From positions 1 to 12,645 of the forward strand of contig JADIIX010000338.1 in NCBI GenBank assembly GCA_027604505.1: a stretch of 12,645 nt of DNA, in the 5' to 3' direction. Position 1 is the first letter of the stretch, and each line of letters starts with the position of its first letter. The notes under the pieces are model-generated. The model did not search any database. It saw only the letters and a program-made list of their open reading frames with translations, and had not been told where the DNA came from. A program made the translations under genes and the position numbers. This document shows positions 5,603 through 12,645 of the stretch, piece after piece. The DNA is from Gonapodya sp. JEL0774. Lineage: Eukaryota; Monoblepharomycota; Monoblepharidomycetes; Monoblepharidales; Gonapodyaceae.

Positions 5603-8600
5603 TTCCGTCACTATCGCCGCCATGGTCGCGTCTTTGACCTGTCGTCGGAGCTGCTTCATCCTGACCTGAGGATCCATGGGATCTTCATCATCTAATAGTA
5701 CATCCTCCCCCTCACTGTCAATCCCCATGTTTGCGGCTTCGAATATGATAGGTGGGTAATCATTGCTCTGGCCTCGGCCTTCCTCATCAGATGATCCCGT
5801 CACATCAGTGGTAGCGTCGCTGAAATCTGAGAAGCTCGCATCATCTGATTCGATCAAAGATGATACGGTGGATTCGGTGTTGGACCTTGTGTCCCACAAA
5901 TGAACAGATAAGTCTTTGAGCAATTCTCTTTCATCCGTTGATAATGTCTCGCTTGGTCTGATCTTCCCTTTCCCCAAAACACTCCTGATCTCTAGTACTT
6001 TTCGCACCAGTCGCTTTGCCCGAATAAAAGTCGTATCGTGGCTCTTCTCCCAGACAAAACTGTCTGCTCGGGACAGCCGGACTAAAGGTTCGAGGTTTTC
6101 CATCATTAGTACTTCGATCACCTCATCATTTGGGCGATCTCCTTTCCAGAAGTCATTCACTGCGCGTAGGAAGTATCGCACTGCCTCTAGACTTAGTGGC
6201 GTGGGGAGAACAAGTATGTCCGGAGCGGTGAGTCTTCTAGAGTACTCCCAATCCACTCGAGGCGTACAATCTTCTGGGAACTCTAACATTACGGCCATTG
6301 GGCGGTACTCCCTGCTCGGAAGCCTGACCCAAGACGGCCGTAAGATCCCGGATCTAACATCTGCATCACGCCCATATATCGGACGGACGCCGGTAACATT
6401 TGCCAAGTCAAATATGTCGGAGTCTTTTTCTGAATCCGAATCCTCCCCCCGTATCGATTCCTGATCAGGTGCATACTCCGCCGTCTCTACCGGTCCCGGT
6501 CTAAGGGGCTTAGCTTTTCGTGTCGCTTCACTATCTTCAACCTTCTTGACTAAATTCTTGGTGCGAAGAAATGACGAGTCGAGGGGCTCGGTCCATTCAA
6601 ACGGTAAGTGTTGATTGACTGCGTATTCTCGCAACCTGTGTGTGACACTATAAATGACGCTACGGAAAACCCTTCTTCGCTGCATATCGCTCCTTGTATA
6701 TGACGGGTAGAAGTTCTCCGAGTATTCTATACCATATCCGGGGATCTCTGTCTTCCTCAGCGCTACAAAGTCATCAACTACCTGAAGGAAACGCTCCAAG
6801 ATCTCAAAAGTCCAGGGTGTCGGGTAACTGACTAAGACTTCATATACCTGGCTGGAGGTGAGGCCCCGTACGTGCTGTAATGCATTCGATGCTTCTGGCC
6901 AGCTTAACGCCAATTTCATTGCCCTCAGATACCTGTTCCGACACTTCAAGAGTGGTGGATCGTAATCACCGTTTTCGAGCTCTCTAACGTGAACTCCTAG
7001 AATGGGTCGAACAGGGAAGTCATCTGTCCCCAAGTTTTGCACCGTGTCTTGGTGATAGTCGTAACATGTGAGTTCAGTGGCTGTTTCAAGTTCCTCGTCC
7101 ATTAATTCCATATGTTCCTCACTTGAATCCTCCGATCCCCGGAAAAGAAAAACTGCCCTTTCCGTCTCGTCACTCTCTATTGTCTTTGGTGTAGTTGTGG
7201 TTGTAGTCGAACCGCCTACCTCAGATCCGTCTTCATACAAGGTGGGTTCTGAGACTACAGTAGATTCATCCTCCTCCGAGTCAAACTCCCCGGCTTCCCA
7301 TGCCAAGTGCATTTGGGTCAATATGCCGAGTGCAAGATGAAACCATGTATATGAAGTACGGCTGCTAACCATGAATCGCGTGATCAAATTCTGTTTTAGG
7401 TTTTCATCTGACGTGTCGTATCCTATGGGCCAGTGGTCAGAAATCCCACGAGCAAAGATCCGCTGCTTCTGGAGGTTGGCGATTGCTTTGCTTGTTATGT
7501 CTATTGTTTCTAATATCACGGAAACTGAGTTCTTCTTGGTTACTGCCCAAGGATCGATTCCTGTTTCCCGTGGATCCCCATCATCCGGAATCACTTCAAC
7601 AAGTGAACTCCACTGGGCCTCAAGTAGGCGATCTTCTTCATGTGGGTGTAAAAGACTTTGATTCCATCCTTGATCTATTATCGATATCGCCCAATGCTTG
7701 CGCAGGTTTTCGATCCTCTCCAAGATCATCACGGCATCCTCGATCCATGGGCCTACAAAATTGTGAAATTGCGTCAGCCACGTCCGAGCTAGTGGTACAC
7801 GTCTCCTCAGCCCTGAGGGTGGTAAGATGAACCGGTGAATAACGCTTAAAAGTCCTTCGCATCCTGCTAACCGTTCTCCCATCACAACTAGGAGTCTTTC
7901 CATATCATGGATAGTCGCATATGCCTCGGTATGCTGCGCTTGGAAATGCAGATCCACGTCTTGTATCATAAGCACGTGTAAGTTTGATGTGTCAGTCCAC
8001 GCTTGCTGGAAATCATGAATAAGCACGATCTCGTCTTCTACAGCTCTGATCTCCATCCCCGTCTGCATGACAGCCTTTGGGTGTTGAGGTGCAGTTGGCA
8101 CCTTGGACAACATCTCCGGAGTTGGCAGTACCTGTTCCGGGCTCACTGTGAGGTACATTGGTGGCTGCATTGGAGGAGGCCATACGTAAACAGGGCAGGG
8201 CACAGGGACATACATACACGGGATTATCGGGGGCTGCCACGAGACAACGGGATACTCAGGTTGCCATACGGAGGCCCTTTGATCGTCTTCAGTCACAACA
8301 TCGGTTTCTCGTGCTGACTCCATGGTAGGTGCCCTTTCCTCACTGGTCCCGAGCTCCGATATGCAAACCGTGCTCTGTCCCTCTTCTGACGCGTTTTCTG
8401 CCTTTTCAACTCTACTCCCTTCTAATAGATCTACACATTGTCCCTCTATAGACTTTGAGTGGTTCTCTTCCCGGCGGACTTTTAGAGGCATGGTGCTTTG
8501 AGTGCCTTCAGCAGACACAACGGTGAGCGTAAGTGCTTCGAAGTCGATCTTTGCTTTTGCCGCGTGCAACCAATCGTTCCCAACTAAGACCTTAAACCCT

Positions 8601-10402
8601 TTTGATTTCACCACATAGACATCCACTCGTATTCCCACTCCTCCAAACTGGATCAACGACTTTCGGGCAATGGCTATCACTTCACCAAGCTCTTCCCCAG
8701 ATGTGTGATACGGGATTGGATTGTCGATCTTAACACACTTGAGTTTGTACTCCTCGGCTGTGTCGATGGTTGCAATTGTGTTAGTGGCACCCGTGTCGAT
8801 AATGAAATTTCCATCTTTTCCATTCAGAGTCCCTCTTGCTTTCGCCGTACCGAATCTCCCTTTTGCAACTGGTGGTTCGGGAGCTGGAGCCTTCATGTCG
8901 CTTACATCAGCATGGCTAACTTCTGCCGGACCTTCACGAGGAATGTAATCATACAAGGTATGTTTCACGTCATTCAGCATTGTAGGTTTCAGCTGGATAA
9001 CCTGGAGCAGCGACGCATTTGCCGGCGTCTCGGCAAGTACCTTGATGATGTCGTATTCGTGAGGCCGCCGCTTCTTCTTAGGTGTTGATCGCCTTCTTCT
9101 ATTATCATCTGCGTTCTGGGCAACTGGGGCAAGCGGAGGTGCTGGAGGGTGAGGGAGCGGCGGTGCCGGAGATGGAGCCCGTGGTTGAGCCCTTGAAGGG
9201 ATTCCTCTTCGGACATTGTATCGTCGGCGCAAAGGTACGTCTTCCATTTCTAGATCGGAAGGAAATGCCTGCTGGCTTACTCGGCGGGACCGCTGTCGTG
9301 AATGAGCTAATTCCTCATCTTCTGAGCTCACTTCCCTGTAACCCCTCTTTACAAATGCGTCTATCTCCTCATCATCCCAATACTCTTCTATAATCTCTCC
9401 CTCATCATCGCTATCATATTCTGAGCTAGTATCCCGGACAGAGTTCGAACCACGCAAATGGATGAGTCGAACAGAAGGTGAGTGTCCCCTATGATAGCGT
9501 GGCTCATAATTGTCGTCAGATCCATGGTCTTGTAATCGTGCCTGATTGAGTGACAGGCGATCGAGTCTCCGCGCAAGATCACTGTCGGTTCCGGCCCCAT
9601 GGCCATTACCTTGGGCACGGTTCAAATTCGGTTGTTGCCGCAAGTCATTGTTAGGGCGGCGTTCGTATCCTGAGCGGTGCTGGGGGATGATAGGAATGTT
9701 ATTGGGGTTATGATAGTTGGTTTGCTGTTGAACCCATTTCCTAGCCTGATAGTTATCGCGATTATCATTGTAAGATCGATTGTAATCACGATTGTTATTG
9801 AACGGTCGATAATTGTCATTCCTGTTGGTATTGTTATTGCCGGTTGGTGGCGACCTCGGATGGTTCGGCGGTTGATCGAATGAATATCCGGTTCCCCGCT
9901 CGGAGAAACTTTCTGCTACTGTACGGATCACTGAAATTGCTTTACTTAGCGTATCAGGAGCCATCATTCTCACAAAAGGTTGGTACCGTTGTTGGAGACC
10001 GCCAATAAGAAGGGCAATCTTGGTGCTCTCGGTTGCTTCGTCGTCAAGATACTCCAAGATGTCCAGTTTGTCGTTGAGGTACCTGTCAACGGATTCAGAC
10101 GAAGACTGCATACGATTCATGGCCATCTGTAACAAATTTTGTTGCCAATTGCTCCCTCGGAATTCTTCCATAAATGCTGCTTTGAAAGAGGACCAAACGC
10201 TCTTCTTCTCTTCTGGGAGCCTCCCCTGGTACCAACGCCATGCATCACCATCAAAGTGAAGCGGAGCCTGTAAGCATTTATCTTCGTCAGTATATTTTGC
10301 TGCGCGAGCAGCAAGCTCAAACTTATTCATCCAGTCTCGGTGGCGAGAAGGATTTCCGTCGAACTCAGGAGCGATCCTCTTTGGTTCACGGAACGCGGAC
10401 AT
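5600..10402 (-). CDS. gag-pro: Gag-protease polyprotein with a long unassigned C-terminal region (1600 aa)
   Basis: Structural protein and maturation protease of the retrotransposon. Residues 1-170 resemble the retrotransposon Gag capsid domain (W54 and W56 in DAWRWYQG, then a helical VDRYLNDKLDIL stretch). Residues 180-310 are rich in Asn, Arg and Tyr and probably bind RNA; there is no CCHC zinc knuckle. Acidic and Pro-rich stretches follow, with a basic nuclear-localisation-like patch at 435-446 (RRRRSTPKKKRR). Residues 522-630 are an aspartic protease with the catalytic DTGA at 536-539 and a later VLVGNDWL motif. Residues 712-750 are rich in Pro, Trp and Tyr. From about 780 to 1500 lie helical segments of unknown role separated by Ser/Glu/Asp-rich linkers, including a module present twice (1131-1289 and 1339-1471). 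The start is the first ATG after the PBS, 70 nt downstream. The frame ends in UAG at 5602-5600 and stays open beyond it into reverse transcriptase. A typical Gypsy Gag-Pro is far shorter. Confidence 0.9.
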   Translation of the reverse strand: MSAFREPKRIAPEFDGNPSRHRDWMNKFELAARAAKYTDEDKCLQAPLHFDGDAWRWYQGRLPEEKKSVWSSFKAAFMEEFRGSNWQQNLLQMAMNRMQSSSESVDRYLNDKLDILEYLDDEATESTKIALLIGGLQQRYQPFVRMMAPDTLSKAISVIRTVAESFSERGTGYSFDQPPNHPRSPPTGNNNTNRNDNYRPFNNNRDYNRSYNDNRDNYQARKWVQQQTNYHNPNNIPIIPQHRSGYERRPNNDLRQQPNLNRAQGNGHGAGTDSDLARRLDRLSLNQARLQDHGSDDNYEPRYHRGHSPSVRLIHLRGSNSVRDTSSEYDSDDEGEIIEEYWDDEEIDAFVKRGYREVSSEDEELAHSRQRSRRVSQQAFPSDLEMEDVPLRRRYNVRRGIPSRAQPRAPSPAPPLPHPPAPPLAPVAQNADDNRRRRSTPKKKRRPHEYDIIKVLAETPANASLLQVIQLKPTMLNDVKHTLYDYIPREGPAEVSHADVSDMKAPAPEPPVAKGRFGTAKARGTLNGKDGNFIIDTGATNTIATIDTAEEYKLKCVKIDNPIPYHTSGEELGEVIAIARKSLIQFGGVGIRVDVYVVKSKGFKVLVGNDWLHAAKAKIDFEALTLTVVSAEGTQSTMPLKVRREENHSKSIEGQCVDLLEGSRVEKAENASEEGQSTVCISELGTSEERAPTMESARETDVVTEDDQRASVWQPEYPVVSWQPPIIPCMYVPVPCPVYVWPPPMQPPMYLTVSPEQVLPTPEMLSKVPTAPQHPKAVMQTGMEIRAVEDEIVLIHDFQQAWTDTSNLHVLMIQDVDLHFQAQHTEAYATIHDMERLLVVMGERLAGCEGLLSVIHRFILPPSGLRRRVPLARTWLTQFHNFVGPWIEDAVMILERIENLRKHWAISIIDQGWNQSLLHPHEEDRLLEAQWSSLVEVIPDDGDPRETGIDPWAVTKKNSVSVILETIDITSKAIANLQKQRIFARGISDHWPIGYDTSDENLKQNLITRFMVSSRTSYTWFHLALGILTQMHLAWEAGEFDSEEDESTVVSEPTLYEDGSEVGGSTTTTTTPKTIESDETERAVFLFRGSEDSSEEHMELMDEELETATELTCYDYHQDTVQNLGTDDFPVRPILGVHVRELENGDYDPPLLKCRNRYLRAMKLALSWPEASNALQHVRGLTSSQVYEVLVSYPTPWTFEILERFLQVVDDFVALRKTEIPGYGIEYSENFYPSYTRSDMQRRRVFRSVIYSVTHRLREYAVNQHLPFEWTEPLDSSFLRTKNLVKKVEDSEATRKAKPLRPGPVETAEYAPDQESIRGEDSDSEKDSDIFDLANVTGVRPIYGRDADVRSGILRPSWVRLPSREYRPMAVMLEFPEDCTPRVDWEYSRRLTAPDILVLPTPLSLEAVRYFLRAVNDFWKGDRPNDEVIEVLMMENLEPLVRLSRADSFVWEKSHDTTFIRAKRLVRKVLEIRSVLGKGKIRPSETLSTDERELLKDLSVHLWDTRSNTESTVSSLIESDDASFSDFSDATTDVTGSSDEEGRGQSNDYPPIIFEAANMGIDSEGEDVLLDDEDPMDPQVRMKQLRRQVKDATMAAIVTE
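5990..6388 (-). repeat. Unknown protein module, copy B
   Basis: Residues 1339-1471 of the Gag-Pro protein. It begins VRPIYG, has YRPM followed by FPE, then TPLSLEAVRYFLRAVNDF, and ends FVWEKSHDTTFIRAKRLVRKV. In its last 21 residues, 10 are identical to copy A at identical spacing (F, W, D, F, R, K, L, V, K, V). Copy B lacks about 25 residues present in the middle of copy A. The pair looks like an old tandem duplication. Confidence 0.75.
6536..7012 (-). repeat. Unknown protein module, copy A
   Basis: Residues 1131-1289 of the Gag-Pro protein. It begins VRPILG and carries R-Y-x-R-x-M with WPE seven residues on, then TPWTFEILERFLQVVDDF. It ends FEWTEPLDSSFLRTKNLVKKV. The same landmarks recur in the same order about 180-208 residues later in copy B. 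I recognise no known domain. The segment is predicted mainly helical and is flanked by Ser/Asp/Glu-rich linkers. Confidence 0.75.
8513..8839 (-). other. Retroviral-type aspartic protease domain
   Basis: Residues 522-630 of the Gag-Pro protein. The catalytic DTGA motif is at 8797-8786, preceded by the hydrophobic NFII strand typical of this fold. The downstream VLVGNDWLHAAKAKIDF stretch corresponds to the C-terminal strand and helix, the (I/L)-(I/L)-G-x-D-(W/F)-L pattern of Gypsy proteases. These enzymes work as homodimers and release Gag, RT and integrase from the polyprotein. Confidence 0.9.
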
Positions 10403-10471
10403 TGCAGAAGGAGTTTTGTAGCTTTGAATCTAAAAAGAGAATGTTTATGATAGTTGATACAGAGAATTTCT

Positions 10472-10489
10472 CCCTGTAGCGGCTCGCCA
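10472..10489 (-). other. Primer binding site (PBS) for minus-strand DNA synthesis
   Basis: On the minus strand an 18-nt stretch beginning TGGCGAGCC lies 3 nt beyond the LTR end. TGG is the complement of the CCA tail of a tRNA. The plus strand therefore reads like a tRNA 3' end: GCGGCTC as the acceptor strand, then G as discriminator base, then CCA. A G discriminator is typical of serine tRNAs, but I cannot assign the tRNA from sequence alone. The position directly inside the 5' LTR is the expected one. Confidence 0.8.
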
Positions 10490-10492
10490 AAT

Positions 10493-11247
10493 TGTGTACA
10501 CGGGTTTCGAAAGTGTTCTCCGATACTAATTTGGTAGCTGTAAAAGGACTGTTGCACTCGCCAGCGACGGAAATAAAGTAGCCGTCACACTACTTTTCTA
10601 CACGAACTAGTTTGTTTTCGGACCGAACAAAACCCGTTCAGAAGATGCGCAAGGTTCGTTGAATTCTCCCGCAGGATTGGATATGACCTTTCCCGCGTTT
10701 CTACCAGATTTACTTACGTTCAACAGATGTCAATCAGTGATTACGCGCTGAGTCGCGGAGGAAGTGCAGAACCTGTTTGGGGAAACTCGAAGGGAGCAAA
10801 GAAGAGCGTTCAACCTGCAGGCACTTATATGGCTCGTGGACAGGGACGAAACAGAATATGTGCTCGATTACCTTCGAGGACTGTATTTGGTTCTTATTTT
10901 GCAAACTGAATCCTAATCTAACGAGTGAGATGAGTGCTTTTATCTACGTGTTTTGTGGCTAAGCAGCTGCGCAGCGCAGCAGCGTCCTCCCGCTAAGTGC
11001 GCAGCAGAGGAGAGTCTGATGCATTTCTTGCGTCCATCTAATCTATTTTCTATGTGCTTCTATTGTTGTTTGTCTGCCTGAACGGTGACGCCAGGTTTGA
11101 CTGTTTCCTTCTTGCATTGAACGTTGGGGAACCCCGATTGTTTATATTGCGCAGTCCATATTCTTCAATCCCTTTCGTCCATCTTTTGCACGGATCAAAT
11201 GAGAAATAATTGTTTTCAAGATCCGAGTACACTCTTAGAGAATCACA
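10493..11247 (-). repeat. 5' LTR, complete (755 bp)
   Basis: This is the upstream LTR in element orientation. Bases 10729-11247 match 1-519 with only three substitutions (10806 g versus 78 t, 10853 a versus 125 g, 11134 c versus 406 t) and no indels. The outer edge is fixed at 11247-11248, where similarity to the left copy stops. The inner edge is inferred: a TGTG start at 10493 mirrors the CACA end at 11247, and it lies 3 bp from the primer binding site. A TATA box sits about 100 bp inside the 5' end, which implies a short U3 and a long R-U5. Confidence 0.93.
11141..11146 (-). promoter_or_regulatory. Candidate TATA box of the 5' LTR promoter
   Basis: The minus strand reads GCAATATAAACAATC here, with TATAAA at 11146-11141, about 100 bp inside the LTR start. 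It is the clearest TATA-like motif in the upstream part of the LTR and would place the transcript start near 11110. The same motif occurs in the 3' LTR at 413-418. The assignment rests on motif and position only. Confidence 0.4.
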
Positions 11248-11524
11248 GGCGATCGCATCCATCCACCATAGTGCCATGATAACAAAATGCCTGGACTACA
11301 GAGTGTGGTCATCTTTTCTTCACTTCCAAGTGGTCCGACTGCATTACCGACAGCCATTGCAATACACCACCAACCCCTGGGAACAGCAATTGAACGGCAG
11401 TACAAATGGAAAAGTTAGTTCTTGGCATCGATTGCATTAGGCAGTGGCACATTCGCGTTCAAAACTGATCAAACAATACATAAAATAATGCTGATAAAGG
11501 TACGGTATGGGCAAAGGGTATGGT

Positions 11525-12645
11525 CTATCTCACGAGCCTTTGCATGCGATAAACTGTAGTGAGAAAAGATACGAAGATGGTGCTCAGCTCCAAGTATGTG
11601 GCCGTCGGTGCCAACGTAAAGAAATCAAGCTTACCTTCCTCTGGTGTGTAACGAAGTATCATTCCAATCACTGGGATAAGATTTCTCTGTCAACGCGAAA
11701 GAAAAGACTGAGCGGTCCGGGCGAATGTTCGTGACTAGTGTCCCAGCCTTCACTCACCCGGACATCCTTTTTCTCGACAAACTGCAGTAGAACTTGCTTC
11801 AGATAGTCCACATTCACTTCATCTGGTCCCGACAGGCTGGACATAGGGCCACCGGTTTGCCTACTGGGACTATTCATGGCACCAAAAGAAAGTCGTGGTT
11901 GATGTGTGTTGGGAGAGTGACGTGAGTCAGATCCGACTGGTTGCGAAGACAAGGTGGCCTGTCGGAAAGTGTCAATATGGGGAGGTGGAGAGCGAGAAGG
12001 TCCGCCGAGAGGACGAGATGGAGGAAGGGAACTCGAGAGCATTGACGCAAGAGCCTCCTCCGAGGTGGATCGTGGGCGTTCTTTGGCAGAGGCCGCTGCA
12101 CTTGAGCGGTCAACGCTTCGAGGAAGATCTGCAGATGCACGTCGAGATATTGGCGATACTGGAGATGTCATGGAGCGAGACAAGCTCGGACTGGCCGCAG
12201 GAGACATGATGGGGTCAACTCCCCCAAGTTTTCGGTGAAGTTTGCGAATTTCGTCTTTCAGCGTCTGAAGGTGGTGTTTTAGTTGATCTCTCCGGCCTAT
12301 TATGCGGGTATATCACTTACTTTGTTGACAGCTTTATAGTGCCCCTCACGCACTTTGAAATCTTCGGAGAGCTTCTCACTTTGAGATCGAAGATGTTTAG
12401 AAGATTCCTCCGCTGAAGTGAGCCGGTCAGCAAGTTCTACCGTCGAGGCCTAAGGGGCATGCAAGGGGAACCAACAATCAGCAAGGGCATTCGCGAAGCA
12501 AACTTGCAAAAAACCATACTTCTTTGCTCGCGAGCAGATCGAGTAATTCCTTTTCCGTCTCATTGGACTGCGCCACTCTTCTTTTCAGGTCCACAATATC
12601 TCTACTTGCAGCTTCGATTTTGCCTTTCTCCTCCTCTAATGTTCG
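11525..12645 (-). CDS. GRIP-domain golgin-like coiled-coil protein, 3' part with four introns
   Basis: Host gene running off the right edge; its start lies outside. Exons reconstructed from GT..AG borders and frame: 12645-12520, 12449-12321, 12264-11758, 11686-11635 and 11553-11525, giving about 280 residues in frame and ending in TAG (11527-11525). Introns are 70, 56, 71 and 81 bp, starting GTATGG, GTAAGT, GTGAGT and GTAAGC and all ending AG. The first two exons encode a charged coiled coil. The third has a long Ser/Pro-rich linker and then the first half of a GRIP domain (VNVDYLKQVLLQFVEKK, with the conserved Tyr). The fourth gives the second half (RNLIPVIGMILRYTPEE). Known role: GRIP domains bind the GTPase Arl1 and target tethering golgins to the trans-Golgi (yeast Imh1, human golgin-97 and golgin-245). 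Which golgin this is cannot be told from the C-terminus. The retrotransposon lies 277 bp past the stop, same orientation. Confidence 0.88.

Larger units (their letters stand above)
1..11247 (-). mobile_element. Ty3/Gypsy-type LTR retrotransposon, nearly complete
   Basis: Seen: direct LTR copies flank a 10 kb internal region. In minus-strand order this holds a primer binding site, Gag, aspartic protease, an unassigned region, reverse transcriptase, RNase H, integrase, an extra ORF and polypurine tracts. Protease-RT-RNase H-integrase is the Ty3/Gypsy (Metaviridae) order; Ty1/Copia has integrase before RT. The left LTR is cut by the window edge, so the full element would be about 11.5 kb if that LTR is intact. 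This is long for a fungal Gypsy element, mainly because of about 960 extra residues after the protease, a 240-residue insert in Pol and a third ORF. The target site duplication cannot be checked because the left flank is missing. The only visible breaks are a UAG between protease and RT frames and a 1-nt frame change in integrase. Confidence 0.96.

Noticed and set aside
10476-10493. Inner LTR edge at TGTAGCGG (10476)
   Set aside because: This would place the tRNA-like CCA end inside the LTR. The TGTG at 10493 matches the CACA at 11247 and leaves the PBS just inside the LTR.
11668-12207. A standalone single-exon 179-residue gene
   Set aside because: The frame continues upstream of its Met into coiled-coil exons through clean GT..AG introns, and its last 29 codons read into an intron; the GRIP domain is completed only by splicing at 11757/11687.

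Overview
The window holds an almost complete, young Ty3/Gypsy-type LTR retrotransposon on the minus strand (1 to 11247). The 3' part of a multi-exon host gene, also on the minus strand, fills the right end (11525 to 12645). Short introns (56, 70, 71 and 81 bp) with GT..AG ends, a GRIP-domain golgin and the Gypsy-type Pol point to a filamentous fungus. Basidiomycota is my best guess, but the phylum is inference.

Layout, reading the minus strand from right to left. The host gene ends at 11525. The 5' LTR is 10493-11247 (755 bp, TGTG...CACA ends), 277 bp beyond the host stop codon. A tRNA-type primer binding site (10472-10489) and a short leader follow. A 1600-codon frame (10402-5600) encodes Gag without a zinc knuckle, then a DTG aspartic protease, then about 960 residues that I cannot assign. 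That last part contains a module present twice in tandem. The frame ends in a single UAG and continues in the same frame into reverse transcriptase, RNase H and the start of integrase (5599-2888). Integrase is broken by a 1-nt frame change near 2980 and carries on in the next frame (to 1828). It ends in a PHD-type zinc finger rather than a chromodomain. A separate 310-residue coiled-coil protein (1638-706) occupies the position where env sits in retroviruses. Two polypurine tracts follow, then the 3' LTR (519 to 1), whose outer 236 bp lie left of the window.

The two LTR copies differ at 3 of 519 shared positions with no indels, so the insertion is recent. All long frames are open except for the UAG and the one frame change. 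The UAG sits exactly between the unassigned region and the reverse transcriptase N-terminus, so it looks like a readthrough-type Gag-Pro/Pol switch. The integrase frame change looks like a recent lesion or an assembly error.

Most unusual are the UAG junction, the duplicated module in the oversized Gag-Pro protein, the integrase PHD finger and the extra coiled-coil ORF. No CRISPR arrays, rRNA or tRNA genes were seen. Stretches without a gene are all under 300 bp, apart from the LTRs.
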